A stretch of 64,000 nucleotides of DNA from DASUPK01 sp963801055 (GTDB lineage: Bacteria > Actinomycetota > Thermoleophilia > Solirubrobacterales > 70-9), in assembly GCA_963801055.1 (NCBI GenBank), contig CAWDDE010000002.1, forward strand, positions 15,265-79,264. Direction: 5' to 3'. This document shows positions 1 through 7,883 of this stretch, piece by piece. A model generated the notes under the pieces. That model had not been told where the DNA came from and searched no databases. It saw only the letters and a program-made list of their open reading frames with translations. Numbering within the stretch: the stretch's first letter is position 1; each line of letters begins with the position of its first letter. Position numbers and translations under genes: made by a program.

Positions 1-393
1 CGCCTGGACGACGATCGTCACGGTCTGGTTAGCGCCGTTCGCAACCGTGCCGAGATCGCATGTCACGGTGTTTCCGGCCCTCTGACAGCTTCCTGCCGTG
101 CTCGTCGCGGAGACGAAGTCGACATCCGAGCCGGCGGGGAGGTTGTCTGTGACAAGCACATCCGTGGCGGCATTTGGCCCGCCGTTCGTGACCCTGATCG
201 TGTAGGTCAAGTTGTCGCCCTGGACGACCGGGTCGGGGCTGTCCGTCTTCGTGATCGAGAGGTCAGCAGGTGGTGCCGCCGAGGCGCCGCCCGAATAGCT
301 GACCAGCATCACAACCAGAATCGCCAGCAGCAGCGCCGCGATTCCGAGGAGCCGAGGCGCTCGCCAACGCGAGTTCGCGTGATCGATGCGCAT
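1..393 (-). CDS. Secreted DUF11-repeat protein, N-terminal part (runs off the window)
   Basis: The reverse strand reads from an ATG at 393 with a strong ribosome-binding site (AAGGAGG) just upstream and stays open to the window edge, about 131 residues. After a short charged N-terminus there is a hydrophobic segment (about residues 17-35) ending in an Ala-rich cleavage-like site, so the protein is probably exported. The mature part begins ADLSITKTDSPDPV and continues with YTIRVTNGGPNAATDV, which is typical of the DUF11 (beta-sandwich, conserved repeat) domain of bacterial surface proteins. Such domains usually occur in tandem, so more copies probably lie outside the window. The role is likely cell-surface or adhesion-like; no enzyme motif is visible. 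Confidence 0.85.
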   Translation of the reverse strand, partial: MRIDHANSRWRAPRLLGIAALLLAILVVMLVSYSGGASAAPPADLSITKTDSPDPVVQGDNLTYTIRVTNGGPNAATDVLVTDNLPAGSDVDFVSATSTAGSCQRAGNTVTCDLGTVANGANQTVTIVVQA

Positions 394-482
394 GTCTTCC
401 CTCCTTGGCTGAGTTCCTACCCTTCCCAAAGAGCGCTAATCGAAACCGCTGGGTTACGCCCAGGCGTAGCCGAGCTGATCGC

Positions 483-1871
483 TCAGCCGCACGCCGCGAA
501 CGCCTCGAAGGCCGCCACATACCGGTCGATGTGCTCCTGCTCGTGGGCGATCGAGAGGGTCCACTCCTCCTCGACCCCGGGGGTCATGAAGATGCCGTGG
601 TTCATGTGGTAGAGCCAGGCGAGGGTGGAAAGCTCGGCGTCGACCTTCGTGAGGTAGTCGCGGTACTCGTAGATCGGCTCGGGGGCGAAGATCACGCAGC
701 CCTTCGCCCCGATGCCCTGCGCGTAGGCCGGCAGGCCATGCTTCTCGATGGTCTCCTGGCAGCGAGCGGTGAGCGCTTCGTTGGTCGCCTCGAGCTTCTC
801 GTAGGCATCCGGGGTGAGGACGTTGGTGAGGGTCGCCTCCGCCGCCGCCATCACGAGCGGATTGCCGTTGAAAGTGCCGATCTGGTGCACCTTGTCTGAG
901 GCGATGACCTCTCCCAGCTCAGCCGTCATTCCGATCGCCCCGCCGGGGTAGCCGCCGCAGATCGCCTTGGCGAGACAGATCATGTCCGGCCGCACACCAA
1001 AGCGCTGCGTTGCCCCGCCGTAGGAGATGGTGGCGCCGGTCTTCACCTCGTCGAAGATCAGCACCACGCCGTGCTCGGTGCAGAGCTCGCGCACTCGCTC
1101 GAGGTAGCCCTCCTTCGGCGGGATGACGTTGATGTTCATCATCGCCGGCTCGATGATCAGCCCGGCGATCCGCCCCTCGTGCCTCTGCAGCGTCGCCTCG
1201 AGGATCTCGGCGTCGTTGAAGGGGACGGGGACGGTGAGCTCGACCACGGCCTGCGGGTAGCCCTTGCCGAAGGGGATGGGGTTGGGGCTCTCACGAGGCC
1301 CGAGCTCGTCGAGCTCCGGATAGCAGGAGACCATCACCGCGTCGTGGTGGCCGTCGTACGAGCCCTCGATCTTGATGATCAGGTCGCGGTCGGTCGCGCC
1401 GCGGGCGAGGTGGATCGCGGACATCGTCGACTCGGTGCCCGAGTTCGTGAAGCGCCACTGCGCCAGGCCGAAGCGCTCGACCAGGTTCTGGGCGGTGACG
1501 ATCGAGCCGTTGGTCGGCGCGGCGAAATGGGTTCCCAGGTCGATGCGCTCCTTCACCGCCTCGCCGATGATCGGGTTGGCGTGCCCGGCGCACATCACGC
1601 CGAAGCCGTTGTGGAAGTCGACGTACTCGGAGCCGTCGACGTCCCAGACGAGGGCCCCCTTGCCCCGGTCGATGTAGACGGGCCAGGGGTCGTTGAGCTG
1701 GAAGGAGGAGGGGACGCCGCCCGGCATCACCCTGCGCGCCCGGTCGAAATACTCCGCCGAGGTGGGCGTGTGCTCCCGGAAGCGCGCCATCTGCTCCTCC
1801 GTGAGCCTGTTGATCAGCTTGCGATCGATGACCGACTCGCCCGCCGACGTCTGTGTCGCCTTCTGGGCCAC
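483..1871 (-). CDS. Class III PLP aminotransferase, glutamate-1-semialdehyde aminomutase-like
   Basis: A 462-residue fold-type I PLP enzyme of the class III aminotransferase family. Visible motifs are NSGTEST (about 143-149, phosphate binding), GSYDGHHD (170-177), IFDEVKTG (272-279, Asp for the pyridine nitrogen) and CLAKAICGGYPGGAIG with the Schiff-base lysine near K302. It resembles glutamate-1-semialdehyde 2,1-aminomutase (HemL), but the family also includes beta-amino-acid and other amino-mutase-like enzymes. With no heme genes nearby, the substrate is uncertain. It follows the MFS and acyl-CoA synthetase genes on the same strand. The GTG start has a TAGGCT hexamer nine bases upstream, suggesting its own near-leaderless promoter. 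Confidence 0.85.
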   Translation of the reverse strand: MAQKATQTSAGESVIDRKLINRLTEEQMARFREHTPTSAEYFDRARRVMPGGVPSSFQLNDPWPVYIDRGKGALVWDVDGSEYVDFHNGFGVMCAGHANPIIGEAVKERIDLGTHFAAPTNGSIVTAQNLVERFGLAQWRFTNSGTESTMSAIHLARGATDRDLIIKIEGSYDGHHDAVMVSCYPELDELGPRESPNPIPFGKGYPQAVVELTVPVPFNDAEILEATLQRHEGRIAGLIIEPAMMNINVIPPKEGYLERVRELCTEHGVVLIFDEVKTGATISYGGATQRFGVRPDMICLAKAICGGYPGGAIGMTAELGEVIASDKVHQIGTFNGNPLVMAAAEATLTNVLTPDAYEKLEATNEALTARCQETIEKHGLPAYAQGIGAKGCVIFAPEPIYEYRDYLTKVDAELSTLAWLYHMNHGIFMTPGVEEEWTLSIAHEQEHIDRYVAAFEAFAACG

Positions 1872-1901
1872 GCTAGCGGGAGCCTAGCGAGGGGCGTCTC
1901 T

Positions 1902-3101
1902 CTAGATGGTCGAGCGCTCGGATCGGCTCCGGTTCGCAGCATCGGGAATGAGCTGCTCTGCCGAATCGACGAAAGTGGCCGAGAGGCTGGCGCAGGCGAG
2001 CGCCGCAGCGGCCGCCACGTAGAAGGCCGCGCTGTAGCCGCCAACTGCCGCAGCGGCGCCGACGAGAGGTGATCCGACCAGCATGCCGAGGTCGAAGCTG
2101 GCGGTGAACGTTCCCATCGCCGCACCGCGGCGCTCCGGCACGACCCGCTCCACCGCGAGCAGGGAGAGGGAGGGGAAGAGGAGCGAGAACGCGGCGCCCA
2201 TTCCGATCGCGCCCGCAATCACAACCGCCAGGCTGTTCGCCGCGCCGATCAGCACCAGCCCGGTCGCCTCCACCAGCGCGGCGACGATGGCGCAGCGCGC
2301 GGAGCCGATTCGGTCGGGCAGTCCGCCCGCGACCAGGCGAGTCGCGACGACCGTTCCAGCGAAGACGCTGAACACCTCTGGGCCGTGGCCGATTCCACGC
2401 TCATCCAGGCTGAGGACGATGAACGAGGCGACCGCGGCGAAGCCGAAGACACTGAGAGCAAAGGTTCCCCCCGGGCCGAGTGCCTCGCGTGAGATGAACG
2501 GGCCACGGGAGGCGGCGCCACCCTTGATCGGGCCCTCGTCCATCCGGGTGGCGATCAGCGCGCCGAGCAGAGGAGCCCCGGCGGCGAACGCCCAGACGAG
2601 GCTGAAGCCTCCGGCGTGCTGCATGAGGACGCCGATCGGAGGGCCCAGGGTGAGTCCGGTCCAGATGGCGAGGCCATAGAGGCCGATCATCCGCCCGCGG
2701 CGCTCGGGTGGGGCCATGTCGACGTTCCAGGCCGATCCGGCCGTGAAAACGGTCCCCTCGCCGGCGCCGAGGAAGAATCGCGCGACGATCAGACCCGGGA
2801 TTCCGGCCGGCACGAAGTAAAGGCCCCCGGCGATCGCCGCCAGGAGTGCGCCTCCGATCACCGTTGGCTTGCGGCCGCGCCGGTCGGCGAGGTTGCCGGC
2901 GATCGGGCGACAGACGATCCCGGTGAAGGCGAAGGCACCGGTCACGATCCCGACCTCGAGGTCGGAGCCATTCAGGTTGTCCTTGACGTAGTGGGGGAGG
3001 ACGGCGAGGGTCGCGCCCACCGCCAGCAGGCCCAGGTTGGTGACGATGAAGATGCCGGCGAAGCCGGCCCAATCCTCACGCCAGGTCCGCCCGGCGCTCA
3101 C
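1902..3101 (-). CDS. MFS transporter, 12 transmembrane segments
   Basis: A 399-residue membrane protein with about twelve hydrophobic helices. The loop after the second helix carries the MFS signature GNLADRRGRKP, and a second family-like loop (ERRGRMIGLYG) follows in the N-terminal half. The substrate cannot be read from the sequence; the family exports drugs or moves sugars and organic acids. The GTG start overlaps the stop of the upstream acyl-CoA synthetase as GTGA, so the two genes are almost certainly translated together. That coupling suggests, without proving, that the transporter moves an acid that the ligase activates. Confidence 0.85.
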   Translation of the reverse strand: MSAGRTWREDWAGFAGIFIVTNLGLLAVGATLAVLPHYVKDNLNGSDLEVGIVTGAFAFTGIVCRPIAGNLADRRGRKPTVIGGALLAAIAGGLYFVPAGIPGLIVARFFLGAGEGTVFTAGSAWNVDMAPPERRGRMIGLYGLAIWTGLTLGPPIGVLMQHAGGFSLVWAFAAGAPLLGALIATRMDEGPIKGGAASRGPFISREALGPGGTFALSVFGFAAVASFIVLSLDERGIGHGPEVFSVFAGTVVATRLVAGGLPDRIGSARCAIVAALVEATGLVLIGAANSLAVVIAGAIGMGAAFSLLFPSLSLLAVERVVPERRGAAMGTFTASFDLGMLVGSPLVGAAAAVGGYSAAFYVAAAAALACASLSATFVDSAEQLIPDAANRSRSERSTI

Positions 3102-4546
3102 CTCCCGCTCCGCAGCTCGGCGCGCCTGATCTTCCCGCTCGGGGTCTTGGGGAGCTCGTCGGCGAACTCGACGATGCGCGGGTACTTGTAGGGGGCGGTC
3201 ACCCGCCTGACGTGCTCCTGTAGCTCGACGGCGAGCTCGTCGGAGGGATCGCCATCGGCTAGCACCACGATCGCCCGAACCACGGAGCCCCTCTCCTCGT
3301 CCGGAGCCGAAACCGCGGCCGCCTCGGCGACCGCGGGATGGGAGACGAGGACGGACTCGACCTCGAAGGGGCCGACTCGGTAGCCGGCCGTGATGATGAT
3401 GTCGTCGTCTCGGCCTTCGAACCAGAGGTAGCCGTCCTCGTCCTGGCGGACGTGATCACCGGTCGGCCACCACTCGCCGTCGAAGGGGTCCTCACCCAGG
3501 TAGTGGCTGAAGAAGCTGGGCACGGTCTCCGGCCGCACCTGGAGCTCGCCGTCGACCACCCGCGTCTCCACCCCGGGTAACGGCCGACCCATCGAGCCGT
3601 CGCGGCTCGGGTCGTCCTCGCCGGGCCGCATCCCGCTGATCGCGCCGGTCTCGGTCTGGCCGTAGCCGTCGCCGATGCCGATCCCGACCCGCTCACGGAA
3701 GACCCTGATCACCTCCGGGTTGAGCGGCTCTCCGGCCGCGACCATTCGTCGCAGCGACCGAATCGGGCTCAGCTCGGCCCGCTTGGCGAGCATTCGGTAC
3801 TCGGTCGGTGCCTGGCAGAGGACGTTGACTCCCTCCCGCTCGATGGTCTCCAGGCGCTGGATGGGGTCGAAGCGCGCATCGTGGAGCAGGGCCGCCGCGC
3901 CCGCCAGCCAGGGGGCGATGAAGACGTTGCGGGTCGACTTCGACCAGCCTGGCGCGGCCGTGCACCAGGCGAGCTCGCGATCGGTGGCTCCGAACCAATA
4001 CTCGGCTTGCAGGCGCTGACCGAGGAGGTAGCGCTGCGGATAGACCACACCGCGGGGATCGCCGGTTGTGCCCGAGGTGAAGATGATGACCGCGGGGTCC
4101 TCGTCGCCCAGGTCCGCCACGTCGGCGGGCGTCTCCTGGGGCAGGTCCTCATCGAGTGCCGCGGCGACGTCCGTCAGCGTCATTGCCTGCACGCCCGCGG
4201 GCAGCTCGCCGAAAAGCTCCTCCTGGCCGATGCAGAGCTTGGGATTCGCCGCCGCAATCCTCAGCGCAAGGTCCTTGCGGCGGAGCTGCGGGTGGCAAGG
4301 CATCGCCACTGCACCCATCCGGAAGCAGGCAAGCATCGCCAGCACCCATTCGATCCGGCTGCCGATCAGCGTCATCACCGCGTCGCCGCGCTCGACGCCG
4401 CGCGCCGCCATCCCGCCCGAGAGCCCGGCGCTACGGGCTATCAGCTCCCCGAAGTGCCACTCCCGGCGGTTCCCCGCTTCGTCGATCGCGACGATCCCGA
4501 GCCGCGAGGCGGGAGCGCGCTCCATCACCTCCTCGATGAAGTTCAC
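3098..4546 (-). CDS. AMP-binding acyl-CoA synthetase (ANL superfamily)
   Basis: About 482 residues from a GTG at 4546; reading can extend to an ATG at 4591, but the family-like sequence starts at NFIEEVMERAP. It activates a carboxylic acid to its CoA thioester through an acyl-adenylate. Motifs present are the P-loop IIFTSGTTGDPRG, the A5 motif GYGQTETG, WWPTGDHVRQDEDGY, the hinge and A8 region GRDDDIIITAGYRVGP, and the catalytic lysine in LPKTPSGKIRR near the C-terminus. It resembles acetyl- and medium-chain-acid ligases; the substrate is unassigned. It overlaps the downstream MFS gene by four bases. Confidence 0.88.
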   Translation of the reverse strand: MNFIEEVMERAPASRLGIVAIDEAGNRREWHFGELIARSAGLSGGMAARGVERGDAVMTLIGSRIEWVLAMLACFRMGAVAMPCHPQLRRKDLALRIAAANPKLCIGQEELFGELPAGVQAMTLTDVAAALDEDLPQETPADVADLGDEDPAVIIFTSGTTGDPRGVVYPQRYLLGQRLQAEYWFGATDRELAWCTAAPGWSKSTRNVFIAPWLAGAAALLHDARFDPIQRLETIEREGVNVLCQAPTEYRMLAKRAELSPIRSLRRMVAAGEPLNPEVIRVFRERVGIGIGDGYGQTETGAISGMRPGEDDPSRDGSMGRPLPGVETRVVDGELQVRPETVPSFFSHYLGEDPFDGEWWPTGDHVRQDEDGYLWFEGRDDDIIITAGYRVGPFEVESVLVSHPAVAEAAAVSAPDEERGSVVRAIVVLADGDPSDELAVELQEHVRRVTAPYKYPRIVEFADELPKTPSGKIRRAELRSGR

Positions 4547-4657
4547 ACGCCTAGTCTGCCGGGCGACCGGCGACCTTGGCCCGCCGTGCACCCCATAGCA
4601 TTCCCTAGCGCTGGCGGAGTCGCGGCCCGGATCAACGCGGCCTGGGCCTGGGGCTGC

Positions 4658-4918
4658 TTACCGCCGCAGCTCGGTGCCGTCGTAGAGCTTCTTGACGACG
4701 ACCCCGCCGGGTGGGGCGGCCTCGACGCAGAGGTTGCAGAGGACGCATTCGTCAAGGTGCTCGCGGACGATTGCGACCGTGTCGTCGTCTTCATGGACGT
4801 CGAAGATGTCCACCGGGCAGACTTCCTCGAGCTTGGCGGCGATCTCGGCGTCGTTCTGGACCTCGTCGGAGACCTCTACATCGATGAAGATCCCCTGCAA
4901 CTCATGGGTTTCTGCCAT
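4658..4918 (-). CDS. Small ferredoxin-like iron-sulfur protein
   Basis: An 86-residue acidic protein. It contains C34-Pro (EEVCPVDIF) and C58-x2-C61-x2-C64, enough for one [4Fe-4S] cluster in the usual CP plus CxxCxxC arrangement. The position where a second CP motif would start a second cluster is Ala-Pro (A68-P69), so this looks like a single-cluster, FixX- or bacterial-type ferredoxin. The start codon overlaps the stop of sucD by one base (TGATG), so translation is coupled to the succinyl-CoA ligase. A role as electron acceptor for a 2-oxoacid oxidoreductase feeding that ligase is plausible, but no oxidoreductase lies in the window. Confidence 0.75.
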   Translation of the reverse strand: MAETHELQGIFIDVEVSDEVQNDAEIAAKLEEVCPVDIFDVHEDDDTVAIVREHLDECVLCNLCVEAAPPGGVVVKKLYDGTELRR

Positions 4919-5868
4919 CAGACTCCACCCCTGTCACTGGCGCTCGCAGGCTCGCGCTCAGCCCCCAGCTTGTCCTTGACGGCCGCGGGAATCTCGTCGA
5001 TGCGCTCGACCACCGGGATGCCTGCTCCCTGGAGCCGGGCGATCTTCTGGGTGGCCGAGTCCTCGGCACCCTCGACGATCGTGCCGGCGTGGCCGAAGCT
5101 CATCCCCTTCATCTCCTCGTCGTCCATGAACTTGCCGGCCATGAAGGCGACGATCGGCAGGCGCGAGCCTGCCTGCTCGCGCCAGTCGACGAGCTCGGCC
5201 TCCATGCGACCGCCGGGCTCGGTGTAGATCACGATCGCCTCGGTCTGATCGTCCTCTTCGAAGAGGGGCATGAGCTCGGCGTAGGTCGAGCCGATGATCG
5301 CGTCGCCCCCGATCGAGACCGCGGTGGAGACCCCGAAGCCCGCGGCGGTCAGGGTCGAGGAGATCTCGGTGGTCATCCCGCCGGAGCGCGACATCACCCC
5401 GATCGAGCCCGGTTCGTACGCCTTGGCGGCGTCCTTGGCCGGGCCGCCGATTCCGCCCATCTTGCAGACACCTGGGGCGATCACCCCGAGGCAGTTCGGG
5501 CCGATGATCCGCGCGCGACGGAAGCTGGCCAGCTCGACCATCTGGGCGACGTCGCGGCGCGGGATGCGCTCGGTGACGACGACGATCAGCTTGATTCCGT
5601 TCTCGATCGCCTCGAAGACTGCGTCCTTGGTGAAGGCGGGGGGGACGGTGACGACGGAGCCGTCGATCGGCCCGCCGTGGTTCTCGACCGTCTGTTGGAC
5701 GGTGTCGAAGACGGGGACGCCGTGGACGTCGCGGCCCTTGCGGCCGGGAGTGACGCCGCCCACCACCTTTGCGCCATAGTCCAGGCACTCCTTGGTCAGG
5801 TTGACCGCCTCGCGCCCAGTGATCCCCTGGACGATGAAGGTGAAGTCCTCGCTCAAGAGGATGCTCAT
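4918..5868 (-). CDS. sucD: Succinyl-CoA ligase alpha subunit
   Basis: About 316 residues from the ATG at 5868, which overlaps the sucC stop as ATGA. The alpha subunit binds CoA and carries the phosphohistidine in the reaction succinate + CoA + NTP to succinyl-CoA. Seen are an N-terminal Rossmann region (FIVQGITGREA), GPNCLGVIAPG, the SRSGGMTTEI loop, IGGDAIIGS and the active-site histidine in SFGHAGTIVEG. Related malate-CoA and other acyl-CoA ligases share this plan and cannot be excluded. With the neighbouring malyl-CoA and ethylmalonyl-CoA enzymes such alternatives deserve testing. The gene sits in a sucC-sucD-ferredoxin run with no spaces. Confidence 0.88.
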   Translation of the reverse strand: MSILLSEDFTFIVQGITGREAVNLTKECLDYGAKVVGGVTPGRKGRDVHGVPVFDTVQQTVENHGGPIDGSVVTVPPAFTKDAVFEAIENGIKLIVVVTERIPRRDVAQMVELASFRRARIIGPNCLGVIAPGVCKMGGIGGPAKDAAKAYEPGSIGVMSRSGGMTTEISSTLTAAGFGVSTAVSIGGDAIIGSTYAELMPLFEEDDQTEAIVIYTEPGGRMEAELVDWREQAGSRLPIVAFMAGKFMDDEEMKGMSFGHAGTIVEGAEDSATQKIARLQGAGIPVVERIDEIPAAVKDKLGAEREPASASDRGGV

Positions 5869-7079
5869 GCTGGCGCTCCCTGGACCTTGTCGACCGCCTC
5901 GCCGGCCGCCTCCCACATCGAGGTGGAGCGGTCCTTGAACTCGACGCCGTACTTGTTGAGAATCTTCGCTCCCTCCTCCTCCCAGGCACCCGGGATCCGG
6001 AAGACGGTGATCGTCTCGGCCGGGTCCTTGCCGAGCTCGAGACAGGCCTTGATCACGCCACGGGCGACGATGTCGACTCGCGTGTTGGAGACGATCGACA
6101 TCATCACCGCGATCTTCTCGACGCCGTCCTTGTTCAAGACCTCCTTGGCGAGTCCGCAGGACTTGGCGACCGAGGGGTTGCCGCCGATCTCGGCGTAGTT
6201 GGCCGGCTTGCCGCCCTGGCTGCGGACCGCGTCGGTGAGGGTGAGGGAGCCCCCGCCGGCGCCAATTACGAGCCCGAGGTTGCCGGTGAAGCCGTGGTCC
6301 TTGCCCTGGATGACGCCGCGGTGGTCTGCCTCGTCGATGGCTTTGACGTTGCGCTCGAACAAGGACGGCTCGTAGAGCTCGCGGGGCTCCTCGAGATCGA
6401 CGCCGATCTCCCTGAGCGTCATCTGCTGGCGTCCGACGGCCTCGTCCTCCATCTCCGTGTGGGCGTCGAGGGCGACAAAGGAGCCGTCGGTGAGGCGCGC
6501 CAGCGGGTTGATCTCGGCCAGGGTCATGTCGTAGTCGCGCTGCAGCTGGGCGAGGCGCGCGAGCACCGGGGTGGCGCGGGTGAGCTCGCGGCCCGTCATC
6601 CCGACGGAGGCGACCACCTGCTTGGCGCGGAAGTCGGGGATCGGGAGGAGATTCGAGAGATGGCCGCGCCCGACGTGGTCGGGATGCCTCTGGGCGACCT
6701 CCTCGATGTCGATCCCGCCCATGTCCGAGAAGAGCATCATCGGCCGCTTGGCGCGGCCATCCCAGAGCACCGCGGCGTAGTACTCCTGCTCGACCTCGGC
6801 CTTCGGGTCGACGAGGACGCCGACCGGCATGTGGCCGTTGATCTCGAGCTTCAGGATTTCCTCCGCGTGGGCCTCTGCCTCCTCGGGCGTGTCCGCGAAC
6901 TTGACGCCGCCGGCCTTCATCCGGCCGCCGGTCAGCACCTGGGACTTGATCACCGTCGGGCCGCCGATCCGCTCGGCGGCCTCGCGGGCCTCGGCGGCGG
7001 TCTTGCAGAAGCCGTACTCGGTGACCGGGATCCCGGCCCGCTCGACTATCCGCCGGCTTTCGAACTCGTAGAAGCGCAT
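5865..7079 (-). CDS. sucC: Succinyl-CoA ligase (ADP/GDP-forming) beta subunit
   Basis: About 404 residues starting at MRFYEFESRRI (ATG 7079); the reading frame extends further upstream but without family-like sequence. The N-terminal half is an ATP-grasp domain (KSQVLTGGRMKAGGVKF) with the metal-binding signature EINPLA. The C-terminal half has the ligase domain motifs IGAGGGSLTLTDAV and NYAEIGGNPS, then FRIPGAWEEEGAKIL. The beta subunit binds nucleotide and pairs with the alpha subunit encoded immediately downstream (ATGA overlap). It acts in the TCA cycle. The AMP-binding ligase and aminotransferase further downstream may belong to the same transcription unit. Confidence 0.9.
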   Translation of the reverse strand: MRFYEFESRRIVERAGIPVTEYGFCKTAAEAREAAERIGGPTVIKSQVLTGGRMKAGGVKFADTPEEAEAHAEEILKLEINGHMPVGVLVDPKAEVEQEYYAAVLWDGRAKRPMMLFSDMGGIDIEEVAQRHPDHVGRGHLSNLLPIPDFRAKQVVASVGMTGRELTRATPVLARLAQLQRDYDMTLAEINPLARLTDGSFVALDAHTEMEDEAVGRQQMTLREIGVDLEEPRELYEPSLFERNVKAIDEADHRGVIQGKDHGFTGNLGLVIGAGGGSLTLTDAVRSQGGKPANYAEIGGNPSVAKSCGLAKEVLNKDGVEKIAVMMSIVSNTRVDIVARGVIKACLELGKDPAETITVFRIPGAWEEEGAKILNKYGVEFKDRSTSMWEAAGEAVDKVQGAPA

Positions 7080-7168
7080 GGGTGCTCGCCCCAGGGGCGG
7101 GCGGGAACAGTACAAAGCCGCCGCCAGCGGCGATGCGCTCCGGAGACTGGCCTGAGGCGCCGGTCCGT

Positions 7169-7201
7169 TATAGGGTCGATGTGCCGGGCCAGTGGCCCGG
7201 C
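7169..7201 (+). promoter_or_regulatory. Putative promoter and leader hairpin before the secreted protein gene
   Basis: A TATAGG hexamer at 7169-7174 could be a -10 element. About nine bases later comes a perfect inverted repeat, GCCGGGCC-AGT-GGCCCGGC (7183-7201), which would form an 8-bp stem at or near the 5' end of the transcript. No T-run follows, so it is not an intrinsic terminator. It may stabilise the mRNA or bind a regulator. Confidence 0.4.
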
Positions 7202-7231
7202 GCAATTGTCTCGGCTAGCCAAGGAGGAGTT

Positions 7232-7828
7232 ATGCGCAAGAAGCTGGGAGGGATTCCGGCCACGGTGATCGCGGTGATCGCGCTCTTCGTCGCTCTGGGC
7301 GGCGGCTACGCGATCGGAGCCGGGTTCATCGGCACCGGGGATCTCAAGAAACAGGCTGTGACGAACAAGAAGATCAAGAAGCAGACGATCAAGGCCAACA
7401 GGGTCGCCCCGAACACGCTGACCGGCGACCAGATCAATGAGGCGAGCCTGAGCGGCGCCGGGACCGCCCAGGCAATCAGACAAGACACGGTGACCCCGGT
7501 GCCTGCGACGTCCGGGACGACCACGGTCTTGACGCTGTCGGTGCCCGCCGGCAGCTACGTGCTCAACTCGAAGGCGGTGCTCGCCAAGGGCGGAAACCAA
7601 TCGCAGGTCCAGTGCTTCCTGGTCGCCGGAGGCGACCAGGACAGGTCACTCGAGGCCGTCAACGCGACGAACAACACCACGATCGTGAACCTGCTGGTGC
7701 ACACGTTCACGAGCAGCGGCACGGTGACTCTTGGGTGTGACAACCCGGATACCGCGCCGCTCTTCGTCACGAACAAGGTGATCACCGCAACACCCGTCGG
7801 GGCAATCAACAGCTCGACGCTTCCGTAG
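7232..7828 (+). CDS. Secreted or membrane-anchored protein with Lys-rich TGDQI-type N-terminal repeat
   Basis: 198 residues from an ATG preceded by an excellent ribosome-binding site (AAGGAGG). The N-terminus is MRKKLGGIPATVIAVIALF followed by a Gly-rich hydrophobic stretch, a signal peptide or anchor. Next comes a basic low-complexity region with short related units (VTNKKIKKQTIKANR, APNTLTGDQINEAS) resembling beta-helical stalk-like repeats seen in actinobacterial secreted proteins. The C-terminal about 110 residues look like a beta-sandwich with a Cys pair (QCFLV, LGCDN). Function is unknown; a surface or envelope role is likely. It is bounded by a strong terminator hairpin. Confidence 0.8.
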   Translation: MRKKLGGIPATVIAVIALFVALGGGYAIGAGFIGTGDLKKQAVTNKKIKKQTIKANRVAPNTLTGDQINEASLSGAGTAQAIRQDTVTPVPATSGTTTVLTLSVPAGSYVLNSKAVLAKGGNQSQVQCFLVAGGDQDRSLEAVNATNNTTIVNLLVHTFTSSGTVTLGCDNPDTAPLFVTNKVITATPVGAINSSTLP

Positions 7829-7838
7829 AGGCGGGCGC

Positions 7839-7870
7839 GCCGGGGACCGGGCGACGTCCCGGTCCCCGGC
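7839..7870. terminator. Perfect 13-bp hairpin between convergent genes
   Basis: GCCGGGGACCGGG (7839-7851), a six-base loop, and the exact reverse complement (7858-7870). It lies between the plus-strand secreted-protein gene (stop at 7828) and the minus-strand MFS gene (stop at 7884), where it could end transcription from both sides. It lacks a T-run, as is common for GC-rich actinobacterial terminators. Confidence 0.7.
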
Positions 7871-7883
7871 CGCCGCCGAGGCG

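Noticed and set aside
449..463. CTGGG-TTACG-CCCAG hairpin after the aminotransferase gene
   Set aside because: Only five base pairs and no T-run; too weak to call a terminator.
1071..2072. Long plus-strand open frame opposite the aminotransferase and MFS genes
   Set aside because: It runs antisense to two genes with clear motifs and has the biased composition of a GC-rich shadow frame; no family-like sequence.
3881..6198. Plus-strand open frames of 370-450 codons opposite the acyl-CoA synthetase and sucCD
   Set aside because: Antisense to genes with full catalytic motifs; third-position GC bias explains them.
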